Shown here piece by piece: positions 29,722 through 38,942 of a stretch of 64,000 bases of DNA. Below the pieces are notes generated by a model that was not told the origin of the DNA, searched no databases, and saw only the letters and a program-made list of their open reading frames with translations. The translations under genes and the position numbers were made by a program. This DNA is from Myxococcales bacterium. GTDB taxonomy: Bacteria > Myxococcota_A > Polyangia > Nannocystales > Nannocystaceae. Position 1 is the first letter of the stretch; each line of letters begins with the position of its first letter. Where the stretch lies: NCBI GenBank assembly GCA_020633335.1, contig JACKDU010000003.1, positions 434,001-498,000 on the forward strand. The letters are read 5' to 3'.

Positions 29722-30492
29722 TCAGGCGCTCGGGGCGGGGGCGACGGCGTCCGTCAGCTCGCGGATCGCCCGTGACGAGAGCGTCACCGCGAGCACCTCG
29801 GGCTGGGGATCGGTCATCGGCACCAGCTCGCCCTCGAGGCGGAGCGGTCCCGCGGCGGTCGGCATAAGGAGGGTGAGCGCGTGGGCGGTCGAGCGATCGC
29901 GGCTCGAGCCGCGGCGGCCGCAGGGCGACGAGGCCCACGACGAGAGGTCGGCGATCACCCGCGGCGCGACCAGGAGCCCGCTCACCGTCGCCAGCGGCGA
30001 GCCCGGGCCGTGGATCGCCCGCGCGCGCAGCGGCGCCTCGAGGATCGGCGCGAGCACCCGGAGCGCGGCCTGGCCGGCGAGCCGGAGCTCGGGATCGAGG
30101 TCGCCACGCGGGAGATCGAGGAGGTGGAGGAGGACGCCGGTCGAGCTCGTGCTCAGGGTGTGGACCAGGGCCCAGCCGTGGGCGCTGGCGAGGCCGAGGA
30201 CCCGCCGCAGCGGCCGATGGCCGGCGGAGACGAGGCGCCGGCTGCCGTGCTCGGGCGTCGCCGTCCCGCTCACGAGGTGGCGGCGGCGGCTCCGGCGATC
30301 GATCCCGTGGGTGTCGCCGAGGTTGCGGCCGAGGAGGCGGAGCGGCTCGAACTCGGGCTCGTCCTCGAGCATCCGGAGGTCGCCCGCGAGCGCCTCGGGG
30401 TAGACCGCCTGGGTGGTCCGGGGCGCGAAGGTGCACTCCCAGTAGCTCGGATCGTCGACGGGCGAGGGGAGCGGGGCCAGCGGATCACGCAT
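29722..30492 (-). CDS. hypothetical protein
   Basis: A 256-aa protein from ATG 30492 (MRDPLAPLPSPVDDPSYWECTF). It appears soluble, with a central segment of mixed helix and strand (SAGHRPLRRVLGLASAHGWALVHTLSTSSTG in parts) and a C-terminal hydrophobic strand-rich part (HALTLLMPTAAGPLRLEGELVPM). No signal, transmembrane helix, catalytic or binding motif is recognised. It is divergent from namZ with an 85-nt shared upstream region containing A6 and CCAATTATTGG. Codon use (high GC3) supports coding. Confidence 0.6.
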   Translation of the reverse strand: MRDPLAPLPSPVDDPSYWECTFAPRTTQAVYPEALAGDLRMLEDEPEFEPLRLLGRNLGDTHGIDRRSRRRHLVSGTATPEHGSRRLVSAGHRPLRRVLGLASAHGWALVHTLSTSSTGVLLHLLDLPRGDLDPELRLAGQAALRVLAPILEAPLRARAIHGPGSPLATVSGLLVAPRVIADLSSWASSPCGRRGSSRDRSTAHALTLLMPTAAGPLRLEGELVPMTDPQPEVLAVTLSSRAIRELTDAVAPAPSA

Positions 30493-30577
30493 GTCTCGAG
30501 GATCGCACGCCGCCGGCGAGCGCCGCAAAAAACCCAATTATTGGCCGCCCGCCGATCGTCGGCGCTATCGGTGGGCG

Positions 30578-31780
30578 ATGCAGCCCAAGCGCGAAGCTCC
30601 GGTGCGAAGCGGCCTCGATCGCCTGCGGGCCGGCGAGGGGCCGGCGCTCCGCGGGGTGCCGGTCACGCTCCTCTGTCACCCGGCCTCGGTCGCCGCCGAC
30701 CTCGCCCACGCGATCGATCTCCTGCGGGGTCCGGTCGGCGCCGACGTCGTCTCGCTCCTCGGACCCGAGCACGGGATCGACGCCATCGCCCAGGACATGG
30801 AGCCGGTCGCCGGCGGCCGCGACGAGCTCCCCTGCTACAGCCTCTACGGCGACGCGTTCGCCAGCCTGAGCCCGACCACGGCGATGTTCCACGGGGCCGA
30901 GTGGCTGGTCTGCGACCTCCAGGACGTCGGCGCCCGCTACTACACCTACGTCTGGACGATCCTCCTGGCGGCCGAGGTCGCGCTCGCGGCCGGCATGAAG
31001 GTGCTGATCCTCGACCGCCCCAACCCGCTCGGCGGCCTCGAGGAGGCGGTCGAGGGCGGCGCGATCGAGGCCGGCGAGGAGAGCTTCGTCGGCCTCCACA
31101 ACATCAGCGTCCGCCACGGCCTCAGCGCCGGCGAGCTCGTGACCATGGCCCTCGCCGAGCGCGGGGTCGCCGGCCGCGAGCGCTGCCAGGTGCTCGAGTG
31201 CGCCGGCTGGCGCCGCGCTCAGATGTCCCCAGAGACAGGTCTCCCCTGGGTCCTGCCCTCGCCCAACATGCCGACCTTCGAGACCGCGCTGGTCTACCCG
31301 GGGCAATGCCTCCTCGAGGGCACCAACCTCTCGGAGGGGCGCGGGCTCACCCGGCCCTTCGAGATCTTCGGCGCGCCCTTCATCGACGGCCGGGCGTTGG
31401 CGGCGGCGATCGATCCCGAGGATCGCCCGGGCCTCGCGCTCCGGCCGCTCTCCTTCAAGCCGACCTTCCACAAGTTCGCCGGCCAGCGCTGCGGCGGGGT
31501 CCAGCTCCACGTCGTCGATCCGCCGGCGATCCGCTCGCTGCGGACCTCGTGGGCGCTGCTCCGGGCGTGCTGGCGCCTCGGCGGCGGGGCGATGCGCTGG
31601 CGGACCGAGCGCTACGAGTTCGTCGACGATCGGCCGGCCCTCGACCTCCTCGCCGGGGGCTCGTGGCTGCGGGCTGCCGTCGAGGCCCAGGCGCCGATCG
31701 CCGAGCTGGTGGCCGCGCACGAGCCGGCGCGTCAGGCCTTCCTCCGGCGGCGGCGGGACTTCCTCCGCTATCCGGTGTGA
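30578..31780 (+). CDS. namZ: exo-beta-N-acetylmuramidase NamZ family (DUF1343)
   Basis: A 400-aa DUF1343 protein (GH171). Family signatures: LLCHPASVAADL, LLGPEHGIDAIAQDMEP, SLYGD, CDLQDVGARYYTYVWT, LILDRPNPLGG, PSPNMPTFETALVYPGQCLLEGTNLSEGRG and SFKPTFHKFAGQRCGGVQLHV. NamZ removes terminal MurNAc from peptidoglycan fragments, in recycling. No signal peptide is visible from the ATG at 30578, so the enzyme would act in the cytoplasm unless exported in another way; many relatives are secreted. It is monocistronic, with a short hairpin downstream and an acyltransferase gene following. Confidence 0.92.
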   Translation: MQPKREAPVRSGLDRLRAGEGPALRGVPVTLLCHPASVAADLAHAIDLLRGPVGADVVSLLGPEHGIDAIAQDMEPVAGGRDELPCYSLYGDAFASLSPTTAMFHGAEWLVCDLQDVGARYYTYVWTILLAAEVALAAGMKVLILDRPNPLGGLEEAVEGGAIEAGEESFVGLHNISVRHGLSAGELVTMALAERGVAGRERCQVLECAGWRRAQMSPETGLPWVLPSPNMPTFETALVYPGQCLLEGTNLSEGRGLTRPFEIFGAPFIDGRALAAAIDPEDRPGLALRPLSFKPTFHKFAGQRCGGVQLHVVDPPAIRSLRTSWALLRACWRLGGGAMRWRTERYEFVDDRPALDLLAGGSWLRAAVEAQAPIAELVAAHEPARQAFLRRRRDFLRYPV

Positions 31781-31823
31781 GCTCGTGTCGGGCGAGGCGA
31801 CGAGGAGAGGACGCGAGGATGCG

Positions 31824-31841
31824 AGGGGGCGCGCGACCCCT
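31824..31841 (+). terminator. short hairpin AGGGG/CCCCT, copy 1 of a 17-nt repeat
   Basis: It lies 44 nt after the namZ stop. The segment GGGGGCGCGCGACCCCT (31825-31841) recurs exactly at 32717-32733. Confidence 0.4.
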
Positions 31842-31877
31842 GGGCTGCAGGCGTCCACCTCACCTCCACGGCCTCGC

Positions 31878-31907
31878 TTGTCACGGCTGAGGGCCTCGGT
31901 GTAGGTA
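31878..31907 (+). promoter_or_regulatory. promoter candidate TTGTCA-N18-TAGGTA
   Basis: TTGTCA (31878-31883) and TAGGTA (31902-31907) are separated by 18 nt, 38 nt before the acyltransferase ATG, which has its own GGAGG (31936-31940). The -35 is good; the -10 is weak. Confidence 0.4.
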
Positions 31908-31945
31908 CACTCGACGTCTGGGCGCTCGGCCTTTTGGAGGCGGCG

Positions 31946-32674
31946 ATGCTAGCGACGCGAGCGACAAAACGCCTGCTCTTCGGCACGCTGGGGATCTACG
32001 ACTGGGTCCGCTTCACCGTGTTCAACAGCCTGCGGGCCGAGGGGCACGAGCACCTGCGCGGGCTCCCGCCGCGCGGCGTGCTCTTCGTCTCCAACCACCT
32101 GACCTACTACATCGACGTCCTGGCGATCCATCAGGCGATCGTCGGGCCGCGCTGCGCGATGCTCGATGGCTTCCGCGCCAACCTGGACCTTCGCTTCGTC
32201 GCCGCCGCGGAGACGCTCAACGATCGCGGCTGGGCGCCGAAGATCTTCAACTACACCGGCGCGGTCCTGGTGCGTCGCACCTGGCGCGAGGCCGGCCAGG
32301 ACATCCAGCGCCCGGTGCAGGCCGAGGACATCGTCCGGATCGGCGACGCGCTGCGGCGCGGCTGGCTGCTGACCTTCCCGCAGGGGACGACGACCCCCGG
32401 GGCGCCGGTGCGCAAGGGGACCGCCCACATCATCCGCGAGCACCGCCCGGTGGTCGTGCCGGTCCACCTCGAGGGCCTCGACCGCGCCTTCGATCGCAAG
32501 GGCCTGCGCCGGATCGCCAGCGGCGTCGATCTCCTGGTGCGCTTCGGCGCGCCCCTGGCGATCACCGGCGACGAGAGCGTCGAGGAGATCGTCGAGGCGC
32601 TCACCTGGGCGATCGCGCCGGAGGCGAGCGGCTCATCGCCGGCGGAGCCGAAGCCGCCCCTGCCGACGAGCTGA
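31946..32674 (+). CDS. PlsC-like lysophospholipid acyltransferase
   Basis: A 242-aa acyltransferase. Motif I is SNHLTYYIDVLA, with five rather than the usual four residues between His and Asp. Motif III-like FPQGTTTPGAPVRKGTA replaces FPEGT, and VPVHLEGLD provides the last motif. The protein would acylate lysophosphatidic acid or a related acceptor at the membrane. A single N-terminal hydrophobic stretch is weak, so peripheral binding is likely. GGAGG 5 nt before the ATG at 31946 fixes the start over the TTG at 31934. The changes in motifs I and III fit a divergent subfamily, so the acceptor is uncertain. Confidence 0.88.
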   Translation: MLATRATKRLLFGTLGIYDWVRFTVFNSLRAEGHEHLRGLPPRGVLFVSNHLTYYIDVLAIHQAIVGPRCAMLDGFRANLDLRFVAAAETLNDRGWAPKIFNYTGAVLVRRTWREAGQDIQRPVQAEDIVRIGDALRRGWLLTFPQGTTTPGAPVRKGTAHIIREHRPVVVPVHLEGLDRAFDRKGLRRIASGVDLLVRFGAPLAITGDESVEEIVEALTWAIAPEASGSSPAEPKPPLPTS

Positions 32675-32704
32675 CGGGCCTCCTCCGGCGATCCGGGGTG
32701 AGCC

Positions 32705-32733
32705 GGGGCCGCGCGCGGGGGCGCGCGACCCCT
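32705..32733 (+). terminator. 12-bp hairpin after the acyltransferase, copy 2 of the 17-nt repeat
   Basis: GGGGCCGCGCGC pairs with GCGCGCGACCCC (one mismatch) across a GGGG loop, 30 nt after the stop. The 3' half carries the same 17-nt segment found after namZ. Confidence 0.6.
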
Positions 32734-32775
32734 CGCGTGACGGCGTTCTTCGGGGCCCGTGACCACCTGGCGAAA

Positions 32776-32787
32776 CGGACATGTCCG
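32776..32787. promoter_or_regulatory. 12-bp palindrome CGGACATGTCCG
   Basis: A perfect palindrome 100 nt before the bactofilin-like gene, followed at 32791 by TTGCG-N9-CGCAA. Possible operator; no regulator gene is adjacent. Confidence 0.35.
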
Positions 32788-32887
32788 AAGTTGCGAGCGC
32801 GTGACGCAAACCTAGCGGCGGGCGCCGGGGCCCGCGGCGAAGCTTTCGGTTGAGCGTCGCCGTCGCCCTGGGCTATCGACCGAGGTC

Positions 32888-34024
32888 ATGGCCCCCTCGA
32901 CCTCCGCCGCCCGCCCGCTCCGCCCCCTGATCCTCGCCGCCGTCTTCATCGGCCTCGGCGGGGCGGCGCTCGCCGCCGAAGTCGGGGAGCTGGTGTCGAT
33001 CACCGCGCCGGTCGCCGAGGACGTGTACGCCGGCGGCCGGGCGATCAAGGTCGCCGCGGCGATCCAGGGCGACCTGACCGCGGCCGGCCAGTCGATCCAC
33101 GTCGACGGGCCGATCGCCGGCGACGTCCTGGCGATGGGCGAGACCCTCGACCTCAGCGGCCCCTTCGCCGACGACCTCCGGGTCGCCGGCCGCACCGTGA
33201 CGATCCGCGGCCCGGTCGGCGATCACGTGATCGCGGCGGGTGAGACCGTGACCGTCGCCAAGGACGCGCGGATCGCCGGCTTCGCCTGGCTCGGCGGGCG
33301 CCAGGTCGACGTCGACGGCGAGATCGACGGCGACGTGTCGATCGGCGCCGGCGCGGCGACGATCTCCGGGGTGATCAAGGGCGACCTCCGCCTCGACGTC
33401 GGCGAGGCGGTGATCGGCTCCGGCGCCCGGATCGGCGGCGACCTGACCTGGCGCGAGGGACATGCGCCGACGATCCAGGAGGGGGCGGTGATCAGCGGCG
33501 AACGCCACGAGCTCCCGGGCGGCGAGCACGAGGAGGAGGGCCCGACCTCGACCCTCGGCTCGATCCTCTTCAACGCGATCACCCTGATGGTCCTGACCGC
33601 GACCACCGGCGCCCTGATGACGCCGACGATCGAGGGGGCGACGGCGGTGATCCGGCGGCGCCCCTGGGCCTCCCTCGGGATCGGCCTCCTCGCGCTCATC
33701 GGCGCGCCGATCGCCGCGGTCGTGGCGATGGTGACGATGATCGGCGCGCCCCTCGGGATCGCCGCGCTCCTCGGCCTCGGCATCCTCCTGATCTTGAGCG
33801 CGCCGGTCGCCCTGAGCGCGATCCTGGCGGTGATCGAGGCCCGGCGCGGCGGCGCGGCGGCGACCACCGGCCGGCGCCTGGCGGCGATCGCCGTCGGCTC
33901 GCTGGTGTTCGCCCTGATCGCGGCGATCCCGGTGCTCGGCGGCCTGGCGACCTTCCTGGCGGTCCTCGTCGGCCTCGGCGCGCTGGTCCTCCGCCTCCTC
34001 CGGGGCGAGCGCGCGCTCGGCTGA
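32888..34024 (+). CDS. bactofilin-like (polymer-forming) membrane protein
   Basis: A 378-aa protein with a signal or anchor at 13-30 (LILAAVFIGLGGAALA), an extracytoplasmic beta-helix of about 170 residues with bactofilin/DUF583-like repeats (IKVAAAIQGDLTAAGQSIHVDG, GDVLAMGETLDLSGPFADDL, GRQVDVDGEIDGDVSIGAG), a charged spacer (HELPGGEHEEEGP), and four or five transmembrane helices at about 222-370. Cytoplasmic bactofilins lack such helices; this layout is that of DUF8173-type proteins that present a polymer-like domain outside the membrane. Function is unknown. It is convergent with the YihY gene; only 20 nt separate the stops. Confidence 0.82.
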   Translation: MAPSTSAARPLRPLILAAVFIGLGGAALAAEVGELVSITAPVAEDVYAGGRAIKVAAAIQGDLTAAGQSIHVDGPIAGDVLAMGETLDLSGPFADDLRVAGRTVTIRGPVGDHVIAAGETVTVAKDARIAGFAWLGGRQVDVDGEIDGDVSIGAGAATISGVIKGDLRLDVGEAVIGSGARIGGDLTWREGHAPTIQEGAVISGERHELPGGEHEEEGPTSTLGSILFNAITLMVLTATTGALMTPTIEGATAVIRRRPWASLGIGLLALIGAPIAAVVAMVTMIGAPLGIAALLGLGILLILSAPVALSAILAVIEARRGGAAATTGRRLAAIAVGSLVFALIAAIPVLGGLATFLAVLVGLGALVLRLLRGERALG

Positions 34025-34044
34025 TCGCTACCATCGCCGCGCGA

Positions 34045-35013
34045 CTAGCCCTCGGGGCCCTTCTCCGCCACCAGCGCGCTCCGCAGGTGGGCGCCGCGGA
34101 TCGGCTCGACGCCGCTGCCGTGCTGGGCGCTGAAGACCTGGGTGAGCTCGGCGCCGAAGAGGACGATGAGCGCCGAGTAGTAGGTCCAGACCATGACGAC
34201 CACCAGCGCCCCGGCGGCGCCGTAGGCCGAACCGACGCCGGCGCGGCCGATGTAGAGGCCGATCCCGAGGCGGCCGACGATGAAGAGCGTCGAGGTCATC
34301 GCCGCGCCGACCCAGACGTCGCGCCAGCGGATCCGGGCGTCCGGGAGCCAGCGGAAGAGGGCGGCGAAGAGGCCGGTCATCAGGAGGAGCGGGAGCGCGA
34401 GGTCGAGGAGGCGCCAGGCGAAGCTGAGCTGGCCGAGGAGGGGGCTCGCCTGGAGGGCGGAGAGCACCGACGAGGCGACCAGGAGGGCGACGACCGCGAG
34501 GCCGAGGAGGGCGACGAAGAGGAAGGAGAGCGCCCGCGTCCAGAGGGCGCCGAGGATCGGCCGCTTCGGCGGCTCGACCCCCCAGATCTGGTTGAGCGCG
34601 TGCTGGAGCTGGGCGAAGGCCGTGGTCGCGCCGAGGATCACGCCGGCCCCGCCGAGGAGCGCCGAGAGCCAGGTGGTGCCGCTGCGGTGGGCGTGGGCGA
34701 GCGCGCCCTCGATCAGGGTCGCGGCCTCGGGCCCGACGAGATCGACGATCCGGGTGACGACCTCGCCCTCGGCCGCCTCCGGGCCGAAGAGGAAGCCGGC
34801 GATCGACGCGATCACCAGGACCAGCGGGGCGAGCGAGAGGAGCGAGTAGTAGGAGAGGGCGGCCGCGAGGACGAAGGGCTGGTCGGCGAGGAACTCGCGG
34901 ACGCCGCGGACGATCAGCGCGCCGACGCTGACGGCCCCCTTGGCGGCCTCCCGCCTGGCGACGCGGGCCGCGGCCCGGGCCCGTCGCGCGGCCGCGCGGG
35001 TCGTCCGGTTCAT
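34045..35013 (-). CDS. YihY/BrkB family inner-membrane protein
   Basis: A 322-aa protein with a basic Ala/Arg N-terminus and six hydrophobic segments, typical of YihY/virulence factor BrkB: FVLAAALSYYSLLSLAPLVLV, WLSALLGGAGVILGATTAFAQLQHALNQIWGV, LSFLFVALLGLAVVALLVASS, RWLPDARIRWRDVWVGA, YGAAGALVVVMVWTYYSALIVLFGAELTQ. The family was once called RNase BN in error; its function is unresolved. GGAGG 5 nt before the ATG at 35013 decides the start, excluding a 75-residue upstream extension. It is divergent from the NadD fusion gene. Confidence 0.94.
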   Translation of the reverse strand: MNRTTRAAARRARAAARVARREAAKGAVSVGALIVRGVREFLADQPFVLAAALSYYSLLSLAPLVLVIASIAGFLFGPEAAEGEVVTRIVDLVGPEAATLIEGALAHAHRSGTTWLSALLGGAGVILGATTAFAQLQHALNQIWGVEPPKRPILGALWTRALSFLFVALLGLAVVALLVASSVLSALQASPLLGQLSFAWRLLDLALPLLLMTGLFAALFRWLPDARIRWRDVWVGAAMTSTLFIVGRLGIGLYIGRAGVGSAYGAAGALVVVMVWTYYSALIVLFGAELTQVFSAQHGSGVEPIRGAHLRSALVAEKGPEG

Positions 35014-35183
35014 CGCCGCCTCCGACGGGCGCGGCCGCCCGCGCGCGGGGCCGGCTGCGTGGAGTGGCGGGCGGGCGTCACCGGGCAGGAGTAGCGGGCC
35101 CGCGCCGCGTCCGTCAATCCGGGCCCCATGTCGCCGCGCCTGCGCCCGCGCACGCAGAGGCGAGGGGAGGGCGAGGCACCTGC

Positions 35184-35189
35184 TACGAT
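35184..35189 (+). promoter_or_regulatory. -10-like TACGAT of the NadD fusion gene
   Basis: It ends 8 nt before the ATG at 35198, and no Shine-Dalgarno fits in between. Confidence 0.45.
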
Positions 35190-35197
35190 GCCCGCCG

Positions 35198-36579
35198 ATG
35201 CCACGCCCGGTGCTCGCGGTCCTCGGCGGCTCCTTCAACCCGCCGCACCTCGGCCACGTCCTGATCCCGACCTACCTCCTGAGCCGGGGTCTGGCCGCGC
35301 GGGTGCTGGTCGCCCCCTGCTGGTCGCACCCCTTCGCCAAGGAGATGGCGCCCTTCGAGCGCCGCCTCGCCTGGACCCAGGCGGCGATGGCGATCCACGG
35401 CGAGGCGGTCGAGGTCAGCGATCTCGAGGGGCGCCTGGCGAGCGCCCGCGGGCAGGGGCCGAGCTACTCGATCGAGCTCCTCGAGGCGATCGCCGCCGCC
35501 CACCCCGAGGCCGAGGTCCGCCTGGTGATCGGAACCGACATCATCGCCCGTGGCGAGCTGGGGCGCTGGCACCGCGCGGACGAGGTGGTCGCGCGCTTCC
35601 GCCCGATCGTCGTCCCCCGCACCGGCTACGCGCCCCCCGAGGCCTGCGCGCTGCCGGAGGTCTCGTCGACCGCGATCCGGGCCTGGCTCGCCGATCCGAC
35701 GGCCGCCGGCGCCCGCGAGGGCCTCGAGGGGAGCCTGCCGGCCGCCCTCCTGCCGCTCCTCCTCGAGCCGAGCCCCGGGATGATCTGGATCTTGGGACAT
35801 GGTCATGTGGCCAGCCACGCCGAGCCCTGGCTGCGGGCCCGCGGGTGGGGCGTGCGGGTGCTCGGCGCCCGCGCGCTGGCCGACGGCGAAGTCGCCTCGG
35901 TGGTCGAGGACGAGCCCTCGCCGGCCGCGATCTGGGCGCTCTGCCGCGATCCCGATCTCCCCTCGCTCGCCCGCGGCCTCGCCCGCGTCCTCGACGAGAT
36001 CGGCGGCCACGAGGGCGTCCCGGTGCTCCACGGCGCGGGCGCGTTGATCGCCTGCGAGGCCCTCGGGGCGCTCCAGGGGCGCGGCAACCCGGTCGCCACC
36101 CTCCACCCGATCTGCTCGCTCCGCCGCGAGCGGGTCGCCGCCTCCCAGCTCGGCGCCGCGACCTTCGGGATCGAGGGAGACCCCGCCGCCCGCGAGGTCG
36201 CGCTGCGGATGATCGGCGACCAGCCCTGGCTCGATCTCGGCGGCCTCGATCGCCGGGGACGCCTCGCCTACCACGGCGCCTGCGCGCTCGCGGCCAATCA
36301 CCTCGCGGTCCTCGAGGCCGAGGCGGTCGCGGTGCTACGCGGCCTCGGCCTGCCGGCGGCCGGGGCCGACGCGGCGATCGCCGCGCTCCTCCGATCGTCG
36401 CTCGCCAACCTCCTCGCGCTCGGGATCCCGGCGGGGATCACCGGGCCGGCGGTCCGCGGCGACAGGGCGGCGATCGACGGCCACCTCCGCGCCCTCGAGG
36501 GGCCGGCGCGCGCGGTCTACGAGCTCCTCAGCGGGCGCCTGGCGGCCCTGGTCGCGGGCGCAGAGCAGGGAAGTGTTTG

Positions 36580-36580
<1 letters not shown>
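35198..36580 (+). CDS. NadD-type adenylyltransferase fused to Rossmann-DUF2520
   Basis: A 460-aa two-part protein in one frame. Residues 1-190 are a nicotinate-mononucleotide adenylyltransferase: GGSFNPPHLGHV carries HxGH, then VIGTDII, GRWHRADEVV and VSSTAIRAWL (the ISSTxIR motif). From about 193 a Rossmann fold starts (WILGHGHVASHAEPWLRARG), and the C-terminal 160 residues match DUF2520: HPICSLRR, ATFGIEGDPAAR, LAYHGACALAANHLAVLEAEA and GITGPAVRGDRAAIDGHLRALEG. NadD makes NaAD in NAD synthesis; DUF2520 proteins resemble ketopantoate reductases and often neighbour pantothenate genes. NadD alone is normally about 200 aa. The fusion suggests linked NAD and CoA or other nucleotide metabolism. 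Its stop overlaps the next ATG. Confidence 0.88.
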
Positions 36581-37047
<467 letters not shown>

Positions 37048-37060
37048 GGCGGCGGGTCGC

Positions 37061-38914
37061 TCAGGCGCGGGCGCTCGCGCCGTCGGAGCGGCCGCCGACG
37101 CCGAGGCTGCGGCTGCTCTCGAGGGCCAGCGCCCCATCCTCGAGCACGACCTCGAGGCGCATCCCGGCCCGCACCCGCCCGCGCAGCACCGCGTCGGCGA
37201 GGAGGGGCTCGACCGCCCGCGCGAGGAGGTGGCGGAGGGGGCGCGCGCCGAGGCTGGGATCGTCGCCGCAGCGATCGATGAGGTGATCGCAGGCGGCCTC
37301 GCTGAGCTGGTACTGGATCCCGCGCTCGGCGAAGAGGCGATCGCTCGAGCTCCGCGCGAGGCGGTGGCAGATCCGGCCGAGGTCGCGGCGGCTCAGCGGG
37401 TGGAGGCAGAGCGGCGCCTCGATCCGGTTCCAGAGCTCGACCGGGAAGGCGGCGCGGGCGGCCTGGAGGACCGCCTCCTCGTCGAGCCGCGCGCTCGCGC
37501 CGGCGCCGGCTCCGGCACCGCCGCGCCCGCGCTTGCCCGTCTTGCTGGCGAGGGTCGGCAGCTCCTCGATCAGGCGATCGGCGCCGAGGTTGGAGGTCAT
37601 GATGATCACCGCGTGGCGGAAGTCGATCGTCCGCCCGCGCCCGTCGGTGAGCCGGCCCTCGTCGAAGATCTGGAGGAGGAGCTGGTGGACGTCGCGGTGG
37701 GCCTTCTCGATCTCGTCGAGCAAGATCACCCGGTGGGGCTGCTTCAGCAGCGGATCCGTCAGGGCGCCGCCCTGCTCGTGGCCGATGTAGCCGGGCGGCG
37801 CGCCGACCACCCGGGCGACCGCGTGGGCCTCGGCGTACTCGCTCATGTCGAGGCGGATCATCGCGTCGCTGCGGTCGAAGAGCGCGCTCGCCAGCGACTT
37901 GGCGATCTCGGTCTTGCCGACGCCGCTCGGGCCGAGGAGGAGGACCGAGGCGATCGGCCGCTGCGAGCCGAAGCCGGCGCGGTTGCGGCGGATCAGCTGG
38001 GCGATCGTCGCGATCACGGGCTCGTGGCCGACGACCTGGCGGGCGATCTGGCCCTCGAGGTCGAGCATGTCCTGGGCGTCGACGCCCTCGATCCGCTCGC
38101 GCGGGATCCCGGTGCGCTCGCAGACGATGTCGACCCAGGTCGCCCGGCTGACCTGCTCGCCGCCCTCGCGGGCGATCCGCGCGCAGCTCAGGTCGAGGAG
38201 GTCGAGGGCGCGGCCCGGGAGCGCGAGGGGGCCGCCGAGGAAGCCCTCCGAGAGGCGGGTGAGCTCGGCGAGGTTGGCGTCGGCGGCGAGGCCGATCCGG
38301 TGCTCGTCGAGGATCGCCGGGGCCGCGGCCCTCACCGCGGACCGGAGCTCGTCGCCCTCGAGGGCCGGCACCTCGATCACGTCGAGGGTGGCCGAAAGGC
38401 CAGGTAGCCAGGAGCCGAGGCGGCCGCGCCCCTCGTGCGAGAGGAGCGTCAGCACCGGCGGGCGCCCGCTCGACCAGGCCTGGCCGAGGACCCCGAGGAG
38501 CTCGGGCGGCGCGTCGGCGAGGAGGCGGTCGAGGTCGTCGAGGATCGCCACGCCGCCGCGCTTGCCGATCGCCGCGAGGTCGGCGCGGAGCTCGTTCTCG
38601 CCCTCGTAGGCCGGCGCGCTCAGGAGGTAGACCGGCTGGTCGAGGAGGCGGGCGAGGTGCGAGGCGATCAGGGTCTTGCCCGACCCGTGGGCGCCGACCA
38701 GGAGGGGCGGCCGCGGCGAGCGGCGGAGGAGGGCGTCGGCGAGGCGGGCGAGGAGGCGCTCGTGGCCGTGGAGGGGGGCGAGGGTGTTGCGATCGATCGG
38801 CTGCGGCTGCGGCCGGCGGCGCGGGTTCGCGCCCGCGCGCTCGGTCGCCGGCTCGCTCTTCGCCGCGACCTCGGCGGCCGGCTGCGGCGCCTCCTCGCGG
38901 ATCGGCGCGGCCAC
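37061..38914 (-). CDS. Clp-type double AAA+ ATPase, main part of a probably frameshifted gene
   Basis: A 617-aa frame with two AAA+ modules. D1 has VGAHGSGKT (Walker A, about 68-76) and VAILDDLDR (Walker B); D2 has GPSGVGKTE, VILLDEIEKAH and the Clp signatures LDMSEYAEAHAVARVVGAPPGYIG and FDEGRLTDGRGRTIDFRH, IIMTSNLG. The D1-D2 linker is short, so no ClpB-like coiled-coil middle domain is present, and no IG[FL] ClpP-binding loop is evident. The frame's first GTG (38914) has no Shine-Dalgarno or -10, while a Clp_N-like domain precedes it in another frame, so this is probably the C-terminal part of one ClpA/ClpC-like protein. It could also be a myxobacterial Clp paralogue that works without ClpP. 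Confidence 0.85.
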   Translation of the reverse strand: MAAPIREEAPQPAAEVAAKSEPATERAGANPRRRPQPQPIDRNTLAPLHGHERLLARLADALLRRSPRPPLLVGAHGSGKTLIASHLARLLDQPVYLLSAPAYEGENELRADLAAIGKRGGVAILDDLDRLLADAPPELLGVLGQAWSSGRPPVLTLLSHEGRGRLGSWLPGLSATLDVIEVPALEGDELRSAVRAAAPAILDEHRIGLAADANLAELTRLSEGFLGGPLALPGRALDLLDLSCARIAREGGEQVSRATWVDIVCERTGIPRERIEGVDAQDMLDLEGQIARQVVGHEPVIATIAQLIRRNRAGFGSQRPIASVLLLGPSGVGKTEIAKSLASALFDRSDAMIRLDMSEYAEAHAVARVVGAPPGYIGHEQGGALTDPLLKQPHRVILLDEIEKAHRDVHQLLLQIFDEGRLTDGRGRTIDFRHAVIIMTSNLGADRLIEELPTLASKTGKRGRGGAGAGAGASARLDEEAVLQAARAAFPVELWNRIEAPLCLHPLSRRDLGRICHRLARSSSDRLFAERGIQYQLSEAACDHLIDRCGDDPSLGARPLRHLLARAVEPLLADAVLRGRVRAGMRLEVVLEDGALALESSRSLGVGGRSDGASARA

Positions 38915-38942
38915 AGGCGTCGGGGCCGGGGTCGGGGCGCGC

